A stretch of 64,000 bases of DNA from Mytilus californianus. Lineage: Eukaryota > Mollusca > Bivalvia > Mytilida > Mytilidae. Position numbers and translations under genes: made by a program. Shown piece by piece: positions 47,986 through 59,485 of this stretch. The stretch spans positions 96,415,285 through 96,479,284 of the forward strand of contig NW_026262734.1 in NCBI RefSeq assembly GCF_021869535.1, given 5' to 3'. Under the pieces are notes generated by a model. That model did no database searches and was not told the DNA's origin. It was given only the letters and a program-made list of their open reading frames with translations. Position 1 is the first letter of the stretch, and every line of letters begins with the position of its first letter.

Positions 47986-49908
47986 AAGTTGCTTTCTTTA
48001 AAAAAAGAAAAGCAATACGTAAACCTAAGACCGCTGACTGGTCACCAAAAGATTGTTGCTGAATTTGTTTTTGCCTTTGAATTGAAATAATTGACTGTGA
48101 ATAGAAGATAATGATGAAGTTAAACTACCTTTATTAAAAATATGTAATAGTGTGTACATTCTTGCACAAGTCAGTTGAAAGCAATGTTGGATAGGTGTGA
48201 ATAGAAAAGTGTATAAACAGCTACTACTTGAATATACATTTTAAAGCTCGACTATTTCATTTAGGATTTGGGATTGTACATCATTTTTTTATAATCCTAT
48301 TGCAAATCCCAGTTTTTACAAACCGGATGTAAAATGCAAATTGCACAAACCAATCGCAATATAAATTTAAGCACTCAGTTTGCTTTATAATCTGGATTTA
48401 TTTATTTTATCTATCACATCTTTATATTTTGTTTCCTGCATGGATGCCTACATATTCTCAACTCGTTATTGAAGTTGTCTGTACTCATGGTAGATGTTGT
48501 ACAGATAAATTTAAAGTCCATTTTCCATGTTAAATGAAACCCTGTGGCATGCAACTTATAAGAAGGTTTCGTATATTTTTCTTGAGAGTAACACACCAGC
48601 TTCATTTGGACCTCTTATTTAGAGACTTATTTTGGTCTCATATAACATCTCAAATTTTAAGGACTTCCTGATTTTACTTAAATCAATCCAAATATTCTAC
48701 AGGGAAACTTGGTTTTGAAGAATATCTTATTTTCAGAAGTTTTATGAATACCTGAACATACTCTCAAAAGAACCAATTTATGTAAAAAGACATGTAGATA
48801 TAAAAAGATACCAGGATTAACATGTTGTACGTCAGACGCGAGTTTAGTCTACAAAGAATCATCAGTGACGCTCGAAAAAAAATAGTTAAAAAGGCCAAAT
48901 AAAGTACGAAGTTAAGTAATCTATTCCTTGGGGAAGAAAATCCTTGGCATTTCGAAAATGTCAAAGTTTATAAAAGGACAGTGACTCAAAAAAAGAAAAC
49001 AAAGGAGAAACAGCTAGAGATCGGAAAACCGTAAGCAATGATGACCATGCTTGAAAGTCACATGGCAAGCTCTTATTGCCGTGTCCTGAATTTAGATAAG
49101 AAAAACGAAAATTCGCATTCGCAAGTGAAATTAATATTTATGCATGAACGTGGTATTTTTGCGGAAGAAATAGTAAATTGAAAGCATACGCACTGATACT
49201 CTGGATAAGAATGCGCATTTGCGTCATCGCATATATTAATCCAAAAGTTGAATTCGGATGTCAAATTACATACATGTACCTACCTCAAGTGTTTTGACTC
49301 CGGATTCATTGACATTTTATCCGGAATTTTTGTGAACGCAAACCGATAATGTGCGTGTGAACAGGGTGATGTATAATGTGAATGAATCAAGGAGTGTAGG
49401 ATAGCTGACCAACACAATGAATACAATTTTCAAAACCGTACCATAGTACAAATATTTAGATGCTATAAGGTTAAACTAATAAAAGAACAAAAAATTAGCA
49501 TTATGATAGTAATGAAATTTTGTTATTATTATTATAAAATATTAATTACGTTTTTGTGAGATGCAAGGATTTAAAAACCTTGTGAATTGAAACCACACAG
49601 GTATTTTCTCATTCACTACCGTTTAAAATTTAGATATTTAGCTAACTTTGAGTACGCATCCCTGCTCATTTGTGCTCATACGTTACATGTAATTTTCATA
49701 AATGTAATGACTGATCAAACCTGTGAGACATAATGCACGTATACATTACAATTTTAATTATATTCTATAAGTATTAGGAATAAATTCAGTCTCAATTTTA
49801 CCTTAACAATGAATATTCTTAGATTTTAGGCCGGTAGTATCTATTAATGAAATTATATATTTTTTTTACAGAAAAATCCTTTTGTTTGATTATCTTTCTG
49901 CTTTCTGA
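47986..49908. other. No gene recognised
   Basis: AT-rich spacer. The minus-strand frame 48764-48964 is unrecognised. No dispersed repeat was noticed. Confidence 0.4.
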
Positions 49909-50848
49909 TAGCAATACACAGTTAGGAGTTTGGTTTGGCATTTTGGCCCCGGTGGATTTTTCATATATGAAAGTTATTGTGTAATAGAATTCATTTTTAG
50001 ACAGCTGAGTACTAATTTGGCCTTCAAAGGTGGTTTATAAGAACATCAAAATTATTTTTTACATGTTTAAGGTGGTACCTAACACTACAGGGAGATAACT
50101 CTGTAAAAATCAGCTAAACGTTTTAATTACGTTGTATTGTTATAGAAATATTAAGCTTCTCAATGATCAAAATTAGTGTTTGTCAAATTGCTATATAACC
50201 AAAGAAATTTTTCTGAGAAAGTGGTTGGTTAAAATTTTTTGAAATTTTTATATTTTTGTCAAAGGGTCAAAGTAAACATTTTGTCAAAATTTTATGAAAA
50301 TTAAACGAGCCAAATTAATATTAGTCAAGGTGTTGGGTACCACCTTAATGGGCTATTTTCTGTTTGACTCTCCGTATTTTCATAGCTAGACCGGTCATCG
50401 GTCCAGAAATTAATGTAATGTTTACAAACACTTTTTTTCTACATGAAGTTTTTGACGCAATTTTACAAAAAAATGAGACGAAAGACATATGATTTTCATT
50501 GGATTTATTGAAAGATATATGTAAACAGTTTCAGAAAAGGTATTACTTGAAGTGATTGAAATTCTACTTTTGGTCAAATTTTGGGGAAATATGTCACATC
50601 TTTTCCCCCCTTTTTGCTATATTTTATAACAAAAAAATGCAGATTGTTGCCATGGATACACCAAAAAGAAATTATATTTTACTATTTTATGTACTGGATA
50701 TGAAATCTATGGAAGATTCTGATTACATACATATGCACATATATGACACAAACAGTAAGCTTAATATTGCAAGAAGGCAATGAAAAGGGGATGGTAAAAT
50801 TTATGAGGGAAAATTTTAATATTTTTTCCTAACTGTTTATTGCTACCT
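49909..50848 (+). mobile_element. 668-bp-type inverted-repeat element, copy 1, interrupted by a MITE
   Basis: It matches 51592-52259 from TAGCAATACACAGTTAGG to CCTAACTGTTTATTGCTACC, apart from an inserted 274-bp MITE plus one TTAA. The left outer AGG is changed (CTGATAGC). Its 75-codon frame (50556-50783) is shared with copy 2 almost unchanged but has no recognisable domain. Confidence 0.85.
50071..50344 (+). mobile_element. TTAA-flanked MITE, copy 2, with known empty site
   Basis: Ends GGTGGTACCTAACAC and GTGTTGGGTACCACC are 15-bp inverted repeats with one mismatch. TTAA lies on both sides (50067-50070, 50345-50348). The paralogous sequence at about 51744-51755 reads ACATGTTTAATGGGC with a single TTAA, which is the unoccupied target. 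TTAA-specific insertion is the habit of piggyBac-type transposases, though these ends are not the classic CCC type. Confidence 0.9.
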
Positions 50849-51591
50849 TATGGCATACTTACCAAGCTCAGAATTGTATAATTTAAGACTTTTCATACCT
50901 CAAATCTATTGATATTTAGATTCTAAATCAACTTCTGAAGGGATTAAGTGTTTAAGAATGACAATACATGTCAATTTTATTGTTTACAGTCCATAGCAAC
51001 CAAAATTAGACATTTTGACACAAGGCTTATAATTGTACTCTATTTGCTTAACCCTTGCTTCTGAAGGATTGCAGAGTATGTAGTAGCCTAAGTATTGAAT
51101 GTTTTGTATTTTTTCTTGCGAATATATCAAATTATTATTTTTATCAAGATTTCATGTTACATTTTGACATATATTAAATGTATAGTTGATTCAGCTGTAA
51201 GAAATTGATTCCCCATTACCAAGTTTTTTAATCAAGTCTTTAGTATACATTAAACATAAAGATTAACATTTTCATGCTTGAAATTGTTAAATTTTGTACA
51301 ATTTTGCATCATCAGAGGTCTTAAAAAGATTTTCAACATTAAAAAACTGACAAAAGTGGTATAGTTTTTAAGATTTTGCCAAAAATTGAGGTAGAAACAA
51401 GATTTTACACTTTGACTTGACACCTTTCTTTAAATCAGTTTTCGTCGCATTTCAGTGTCAACTGCTAACCTTCATAAAATATTCATTACTCAACCAATTT
51501 TGAAAAATTAAAAGGCCATTTTACTCGTTTTAGCTAGCAGAACACAGAAAATTAGTTAAAAGGGAGAATTTGAAAAAAATATTTACTATTA
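50849..51591. other. Spacer between the two copies of the 668-bp element
   Basis: AT-rich with no repeats noticed and no coding frame. Confidence 0.4.
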
Positions 51592-52259
51592 AGGTAGCAA
51601 TACACAGTTAGGAGTTTGGTTTGGCATTTTGGCCCCAGTGGATTTTTCATATATGAAAGTTATTGTGTAATAAAATTCATTTTTAGACAGCTGAGTACTA
51701 ATTTAGCCTTCAAAGGTGGTTTATAAGAACATCAAAATTATTTTTTTACATGTTTAATGGGCTATTTTCTGTTTGACTCTCCGTATTTTCATAGCTAGAC
51801 CGGTCATCGGTCCAGAAATTAATGTAATGTTTACAAACACTTTTTTTCTACATGAAGTTTTTGACGGAATTTTACAAAAAAATGAGACGAAAGACATATG
51901 ATTTTCATTGGATTTATTGAAAGATATATGTAAACAGTTTCAGAAAAGGTATTACTTGAAGTGATTGAAATTCTACTTTTGGTCAAATTTTGGGGAAATA
52001 TGTCACATCTTTTCCCCCCCCTTTTTGCTATATTTTATAACAAAAAAATGCAGATTGTTGCCATGGATACACCAAAAAGAAATTATATTTTACTATTTTA
52101 TATACTGGATATGAAATCTATGGAAGATTCTGATTACATACATATGCACATATATGACACAAACAGTAAGCTTAATATTGCAAGAAGGCAATGAAAAGGG
52201 GATGGTAAAATTTATGAGGGAAAATTTTAATATTTTTTCCTAACTGTTTATTGCTACCT
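51592..52259 (+). mobile_element. 668-bp inverted-repeat element, copy 2, intact
   Basis: The left end AGGTAGCAATACACAGTTAG and the reverse complement of the right end (52237-52259) agree at 21 of 23 positions. The flanks (ATTA / CTGA) show no clear target duplication. The internal frame 51961-52194 is the same as in copy 1 with a changed start. It is non-autonomous; the superfamily is not assigned. Confidence 0.75.
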
Positions 52260-53650
52260 CTGACCACTGTGTTTCCGACCTTAGATAAATATTTTTAACA
52301 GAAATATCGTTTTCTTAATTTTCTTTATTCTTTCCGACATTTTCTCATGCTATGATTGAATTACTAATTAAATATCAAATGAAAAACGTTCAGAAATAAT
52401 CAGTTTATTCTGGGTCATTTTACATGTTGTATACCAATTAACTATTTCCAGGTTTATTAAATACAACACACACAACGCGTAGAGGGACCGTCTCCGGCAA
52501 AGCATGAATTAAATAATTGCGTTATCATTATTGCGTGAACCCCTGAGGGTTAGAAATATAGTCTATGGAGGAATATTCGGAAGCTAAATTATTCTTCATT
52601 CGGAACACTTATTCGCCTTATCTGTATTAGCCTCCTGCAATTAAGAGAACCTCCATACGGGGGTATCTGAAATATTTAAAACGTCGCAATAAAGAAATAA
52701 TTGTCACAAATCGCTTATTCTCTTATCTGATATATGATAATAAACTAAATGTATATATAGATCATTTTCAAACATGTATGTTAAAGCTATATTTATGCAT
52801 CGTAAGTGTTTACTTGAGCAAAGTTGACAGTTGCAACGTTTGATTAACAAGTGAAAGTTAAATGGTCAAGATTTAACGACCTATGGTATCGAACATCAGT
52901 GCCAGATATTAATGGTGTTGTGGTTTCTACATAATGTGTTCTAGTAGGCTTTGGGATTTGTTGATTTGTAACAATAAATTTTATGCACATGTCATTTTGA
53001 CAAATCAGGTAAACAAAAATGTCCGTTTCAAAAACTGAAAATAAAACAAATAAAATAAAGACTGTTTGTTAATATTACCAGGAAATAATCATAGTCTTAA
53101 TAATAAAAAAATATATTATATACTTTTTTAAATAAGGAAATAGATTTAACAATTGCATGTTAATCTTTCATGAGGTCTTTAAAAAATATGTTATGCAAAA
53201 GAAAAAAAAATAAATGTGTGTTGCCTGTAATTCAGAATTTTATCAGTGTTTCGGGATTTTTTGCATGGGTCCCTTTTCAAAAGTCTCCCGGGGGCCAACT
53301 ACTACCTCGCAAGGTATTCTTGTTGGCATACGTTTATATTCTTTTTTGACCTCGTGTGACTCAATTTTATCAATGAAATCTTTTGTATCTCGAATGTAAA
53401 AGTTAAGCCTCTTCAATAATGGTTTTATAATTAGATCAAGAAATCTCTCAATGCGTCTCGTGGGAGAGTTACACTTATTGATAATTGGCAGGTAAGGAAC
53501 ATTTAATGTCTCCTACTATCTGACCAGTTCGCAATGCCTAATTAATTATGTCTAGATTTAATTTATGAATTTTTGAAAGAAGGAACATGTGTCCATGTTT
53601 TGAATCATTATCATTCTTTAAGAAAGTATACGTCTGGGAAACCATTTCTT
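52260..53650. other. No gene recognised
   Basis: GCGTGAACCCCTGAGGGTT at 52533-52551 resembles the palindrome at 56090-56114 and may be an end of the same kind of element. 53214-53399 is an open frame without a domain. Confidence 0.4.
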
Positions 53651-54170
53651 TTTATGCCCCCTACGTAGCGGTGGGGGCATTACGTTTTACCCTTAACTGA
53701 GTTGGTTTCCGTTCTCTAACTTAAGTTTGCCTCAAACAAATGTTATGAAACTCATACACAATGCTTATTACCACAAAATACAGATCAAGTTCGAAATTGG
53801 TGGCGTCACTTTAACCGTTCTAGAGTTATGCCCCTTTTCAAATGAAAATTGCTGAATTTTTCATTTCCGTTCTCTAACTTTTGTTTTCCTCAACCAAATG
53901 GTATGGGACTTATACACAATGCTTATTACCACAAAACACAGATCAAGTTAGAATTTTGGTTGTGTAACGTTTACTGTTCTAGAGTTATGCCCCTTTACAA
54001 ACATAAAAGTTTCCGTTCTCTTACTTAAGTTTTCCTCAACCATATATTATGAAACTTATACACAGTACCTATTACCACAAGAGTCAGACCAACTACAACT
54101 TCAGTTATGTCCCTTTAAAACTTTATATGATATGCAAGCAGGGGCATCATGTGTGTCCCATGGACACATT
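53651..54170 (-). mobile_element. Helitron-like element, family 6, reverse orientation
   Basis: Read on the minus strand: the 5' hairpin TGTGTCCATGGGACACA is followed by TGATGCCCC. Three core units are marked by CCGTTCTCT(A/T)ACTT on the plus strand at 53709, 53866 and 54012 (146-157 bp). The 3' hairpin with GGGGGCATAAA is last. It is distinct from family 4 inside but has matching ends. Confidence 0.7.
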
Positions 54171-54771
54171 CCCTTTTTATTTTCATCTCACTTTATAATT
54201 AACACCATTCTCATATTGTCATGATTTACAATAATTTAAAAAGAAAATATCATCCTCCACACACATGGCCATGAAAGCACTGAGATATCTATATTACTAA
54301 ATGAATAGAGTTGAAATTGGGTGTCGCGTTTTCTTCTTTCACAAAAAAATCCACGAATATTCATTTGTTTTATACCACAAAGTGGTTATGACCAGCGTAG
54401 TTTATTATGTGTTCATTTCAAGATCTTTTGTGGGGTATTTGGGGGTTAAAATCGGAAAAAAAACCAGTTAGGATCGACTGTCCTTCACGACGTTCGGCTC
54501 TGAAATTTACATGCCATCTGTTCTGTTCTGTACAGGTTTTTTTCTCCGTTATATATCGGAGCACTCCTACTTGGGATATATGGGTTTAATGCTTAATCAA
54601 ATATTTACACAGATAATTATTTACAGTGTGGTGGGGTGCTTAAGTTTTTAAAAACTGTATATACAGGTAAGACTGTGAATTTTAAAAACTAGTGTTTAAA
54701 ATTATGTGGTATCATTTCCGTCATTGCACTTCTGTAATTTTATTACGTAGCAGATACGGTAAATATTTACC
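54171..54771. other. No gene recognised
   Basis: AT-rich spacer. The frame 54407-54589 is unrecognised. Confidence 0.4.
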
Positions 54772-55560
54772 TTATACTGAAACACTTTGTGAAACACATT
54801 CCCTGACGCTCTCAGCAATTTAACAACAGATTTTTACACGTCAAGAGCTTTTCCTTCCGGGAACCGCATCAATTCAACATGAAAAGGGTGGGGGATTACT
54901 TTAGTTTTCGGTTAAAAATGGGTACCAAAGTGAGGCTGGAATGTGACCCACCCCCATTCATCTATTAATGCATACAATTTTCAGCCCACTCATATATGGG
55001 GGTGGTTCTGAGCACGGAAACACCAGAAATCAGGTGCAGATCCAGGATTTAATGTTAAGGGGGGGGGGGGGGGTGCAAAAATATTGTTCTGCGGAACATG
55101 TTGCAAAATATTTTTGGGTAAATTAGCAAAAATTTACGTGCCGTCATCATTTCCGCTTTGTCTGCAAGTATTATGGTCTGCTCAGCAAAAAGTAAACCAT
55201 AAAGTGTGGGGGGATAACTTCGATTTTCGATTAAAAATGGGTACAGAAGTGCGGCTGGAATATGACCCCCATTCATATATTAATGCATAAAATTTTCATC
55301 CCACTCATATATGGGGGTGGTTCTAAGCACGAAAACACCTGAAATCAGATGCAGATTGACCTTACACTGAAACACTTTGTGATACACATTCCCCTGACGG
55401 TCTCAGCAATTTAACAACACATTTTTACACGTCAAGAGCTTTTCCTTCAGGGGAACCGCAGCAATTCAACATAATTCAACATGAAAAGGGTGGAGGGATT
55501 ACTTCGGTTTTCGGTTAAAATTGGGTACAGAAGTGCGGCTGGAAAGTAACCCCCCCCCCC
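54772..55560. repeat. Nested direct duplications with G/C runs
   Basis: 54772-54951 and 55359-55548 are about 90% alike (CACTGAAACACTTTGTGA..., GGGTACAGAAGTGCGGCTGG). 54880-55045 and 55200-55357 are a second, overlapping pair. A run of 15 G lies at 55059-55073 and a C-run at 55550-55560. No coding signal. Confidence 0.8.
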
Positions 55561-56114
55561 TCAATTCATGTCATACATATTGAGTGGTGGTATTTAATCT
55601 TTGGCTCACTTCAAAAAGATATAAGATCTTAATATCGCCTTACACCAAAACTATATATCTTCAAATTATGAACCAAAGTATATTTCTCGGGTATTTTCTA
55701 GTAATTTTTAATTTAGTTGAATTAATAAACAGCATAAAAAAGTTCTAAGGTTCAAGTATTGTCTTTTTTTTTTAAAAAGCAACTTGTACTTGATATTTAA
55801 TAAACATTCACATTATTCCTGTCAAAAGGCAAATAGGTTCTAACATATGAATGATTTGAAGAATGCAACCTAGTCTTTATTGTTTTACTTTCAAATCTAC
55901 AAATGAACCGTTTGCCGGATTGTTGAAATATACATTGTCACGTTGTAGCCTATCCATAGAGGAACCGTATCAAAGACATACATGACTACCTATATAAATG
56001 ATGGAAAATTTTAGAGACGTTCCGAGAATCGTGATTCCGAGGATATCAAGTGGCCCATAGACACTTCCAAAACTCGCCAATATATAAGCGTGAAACCCTA
56101 AGGGGTTCACGCAA
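55561..56114. other. Spacer; perfect-type hairpin at its end
   Basis: 56090-56114 (GCGTGAAACCCT-a-AGGGGTTCACGC) is a palindrome with one mismatch, directly before the 3.37-kb duplication. Confidence 0.5.
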
Positions 56115-58290
56115 AAAGAAATTTTAATGTGACATTTTCTTTTACTCTTTCATTCAGGTAATTAAATAACCATGTTGTTAAAGGATATTCAAACAGGCAA
56201 AATATTTGGTTTAAGCAGAAGCTGCCAATAAAGACATAATGGCTCTGTATTTTCTTAATGTCTGGTGGAATATTTTCTTGCATAGAATGTTTTCATATTG
56301 AGAACAAATTAAAAATTGAACTTTGTTCTACAAAGAGGTCATTTGGGACGAAGGCTGCTGACAAGAAACAAAAAGGTGGTTGTTTGGTAGAGGCAGTAGA
56401 CTAACCTGGGGCGTTGGATTTGCTTTTGATGTGGATGCGTATTCACACATCCCGTACCATATGTCTGTGGTTGATTTAGTTACTAGGGGCCATGTTATGT
56501 CAAGCACCACTTTCAATAAAACAGTATCTTTAAAATGATTTGATTAAAAAACGTACTATACGGTATCGGTTTTGTTCATTGTTAGCTTATTTATAACTGT
56601 TTTCATCCACGTCCTTTTGTCTCTATAGTATAAAGTGGCTACCTAAGGTAGCTTCCTGTAGCAGCGAGAACATTTTACCATGTGTTTTATTTAATTTATT
56701 TGTTTACTTGTTTCATTGTTTGATTTATATATGTATTTTCTTTCTTTCGTTTTTTATTTATAAATCTATTGATTTCTTTTGATGTTATCTATTCTTTTTT
56801 AACATTTTTTTTGTGATACCGTTGGGACTTTTCATAATTAATTATTTAGTACAAATGTATTGTTATTTTTTTTTTTATTTATTAATTTCTTAAATTTTTT
56901 TTTTTTTTATGAACTGCTGTAAATTTTAAAACGCGCGTGCAAATTATTTACGTAAGATTCACATATGTTTCATTACATAAGATTGTATAATTTTTGGTAA
57001 ACTCTGGTATAAAATCACTTCCCTGGGAACTCCTTTAGAACATTATATCGTCACTGTGTATACTAGATTAATTGTAAACATGGAGAAACATAGAAACTAA
57101 AACATACACCAAGACTATAATCATATTTACTCATTCGTCACAACTCGGCCGATTCCGTACCTTATAGGGAGAGTAGCTGATTCATCCGAGCATTGCCGAT
57201 TGCATATTTACTAGTGAATCCTTAAGTGATCTAAAATATGACCTACAGTGAAAATCCGACTAATTCTCCCTGTTCTAAATCACAATCCGGGAGCTGGTCT
57301 TGTAACGTCTTTTAGACTGTTACTCTTCTGCCCTCTGACAGTTCTAACCAAGACTAAAATTTGAACATTCAGTCTACTCTAGAACTGATTTTGACATTTC
57401 AACCTTAAAACAATTTTGGACAGTTCTACTTTAGAACTGATTCTGAAACTTCTACCCTATAAATGATCCTGATAGTCCTACTCGAGAGCAGTTCTATTAT
57501 CATAGATTACTCAGACTGTTCTAATGGGAATTTTTAACTGATCTCAACTGTAATTAACAAAATGGGCTTAAGGAGAATAGCAAACCACACCTTAGGTCAA
57601 TTTTGCAGTCGGAATGTTTGTATCTTAACAAAAATTCCAATTTTATCAAAGGAAAATTTAAGAAATATATGTTATAAACCATGTCTGTGTAGGATCAATG
57701 ACTACTGAATGATGATACCCTTCACTGACCACTGAGATGATGATACCCTTCACTGACCACTGAGATGGTGATACCCTTCACTGACTACTTAGATGGTGAT
57801 ATCCTTCACTGACCACTGAGATGATGATACCCTTCACTGACCACTGAGATGATGATACTCTTAATTCATCGTAGATCAACTTTACCTGATGGAGATAAAA
57901 GTGAACCCATTTAAAAATCAGGTAAATTAATGGGCTTTCCAAGTTTTATGAAATCCCATTTCTGCAAATTTGAACTCAGAAATTCCACCCTTTAATATTT
58001 GTAGAGATCCTGTCAATATACTCTTTAATACTTATGGGACGACGCATATCCAAACCTTACTTATCTGTTTTGGTAATCTCGTCAACACATTAGGAAATAT
58101 TTCACTGATATTTTAAAAAGGCATTAATGTATTGGTGACATTAGAAAACAAATGTTATTTTATAAAATATTTATCATTTTCCTTCATTTTATTATATACT
58201 GTTGTATCTGTCACATCGTGTTTCTCAGTCCACCAGTCGAACGAATTTCATTTTTAGTCATGGCAAAAATGTTCTCAGTCCTCTTTATCA
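56115..58290. repeat. Upstream copy of a 2.18-kb duplicated segment (partner 59486-61662)
   Basis: It is colinear with 59486-61662 at an offset of about 3,371 bp, from AAAGAAATTTTAATGTG to the first codons of the repeat-protein gene. Differences are scattered substitutions and small indels. It includes a 28-bp minisatellite (57711-57862). 57300-57500 has TTCTACYYTAGAACTGATT-like phrases repeated about every 35 bp. Confidence 0.9.
57711..57862. repeat. 28-bp minisatellite, 5.4 copies (copy 1)
   Basis: Unit GATGATACCCTTCACTGACC plus ACTGAGAT. The same number of units exists in the partner at 61078-61229. Confidence 0.85.
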
Positions 58291-58295
58291 TTTGA
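58260..58295 (+). pseudogene. Truncated signal-peptide start of the repeat-protein gene
   Basis: The DNA before it and the codons for MAKMFSVL equal those at 61637, but after 58290 the sequence switches to the segment also found at 46897 and reaches a stop (MAKMFSVLFII). The duplicate gene therefore lost everything after the first residues of the signal peptide. Confidence 0.75.
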
Positions 58296-59379
58296 TTTTT
58301 AATTTTTGTTATTATTTTGTCAAATTTGAAAACGTCTTTAACGTACTAGTAATGAACGATATTCGATCGAGTACTCGATAGCACCAATATATAAATGAAT
58401 AGTTGTTTATTTTAATTGCTTAAGATAATGTGGTTCTTACTATGGAATAGCTTACCTTCAGTTTTGACTTCAAGGTGAAATAATTGATTTTAGGACCATT
58501 TTTACGTCATCTCTAAAACCATGTATCTTCTTGTTTTGTCATGCAAGAATTTTTCTCTGCAGTTATAAGCTTGTCCCTAGGAGAAGAGGAAAAGAGGGGT
58601 ACGTAGGGGTCGGTGGGTCATACCACTTATATTATGCGATGTTATATTCTTCTAAATTGCATACTTCATATCTTTGTTAGTCCACCGTAGACATATTTTG
58701 TGGTTGTCAGGTCTTCTCGTTACTTGGGTGACTTCTATAGATGTAGGAGTGATATTAATTTTAGTTCATTAAGGTGGTACCAAACACCTTGACTAAATTT
58801 AATTTGGCTCGTTTTACTTTCATAAAATTATGACAAAATATTTACTTTGGCCCTTTGACAAAAATATAAAAATTTCAATAAACTTGAACTACACACTTTG
58901 TCGGAAAAATTTCATTGGATATATAGCAGTTTGACAATCACTAATTTTGATCATTGAGAATCTTAATATTACCTCAATAGAACGTGATTAAAACGTTCAG
59001 CTGATTTTTACAGAGTTATCTCCCTGTAGTGTTATGTACCACCTTAATACAGTTCCATCTATAGTTTACATTATTTATGTTATATTCATGTCGAATTGGC
59101 AGATAAGCACGTGTGAAAAAGGAAAAAGAAAATGTGATAGTCAATTTGATATAATGAAAGCTTTTTGACATTAATGCCGCCGTATAATTGACCCGGCCTG
59201 CTCAAACATTTATTCTTTGTAAAGGACCTTTCAAATCATACGTACGAGGTTAAAAAATTCTAGTTGAATGTATAGTTTCATGAAAAGAAACTCGAAAACT
59301 TGCTCATAAAAAAATCAGTAATTTTCTGGCTTTGCTTTGTATTTTTCCATGATGGAAACAAAATGACGCATTTAGAAAA
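58291..59379. repeat. Second copy of the 1.09-kb segment of 46897-47985
   Basis: It separates the two 2.18-kb copies. Its last ~115 bp (from AAACTCGAAAACTTGC to GACGCATTTAG) are repeated once more up to 59485. Confidence 0.85.
58773..59043 (-). mobile_element. TTAA-flanked MITE, copy 3
   Basis: It is the same element and position as 47381-47653 within the duplicated segment, ends GGTGGTACC and GTACCACC, TTAA on both sides; 271 bp. Confidence 0.8.
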
Positions 59380-59485
59380 ATAAATTTTCTAGAAAAGAAA
59401 CCCGAAAACTTGCTCATAAACAAAATCAGTAATTTTCTAGCTTTGCTTTGTATTTTTCCATGATGGAAACAATATGACGCATTTA

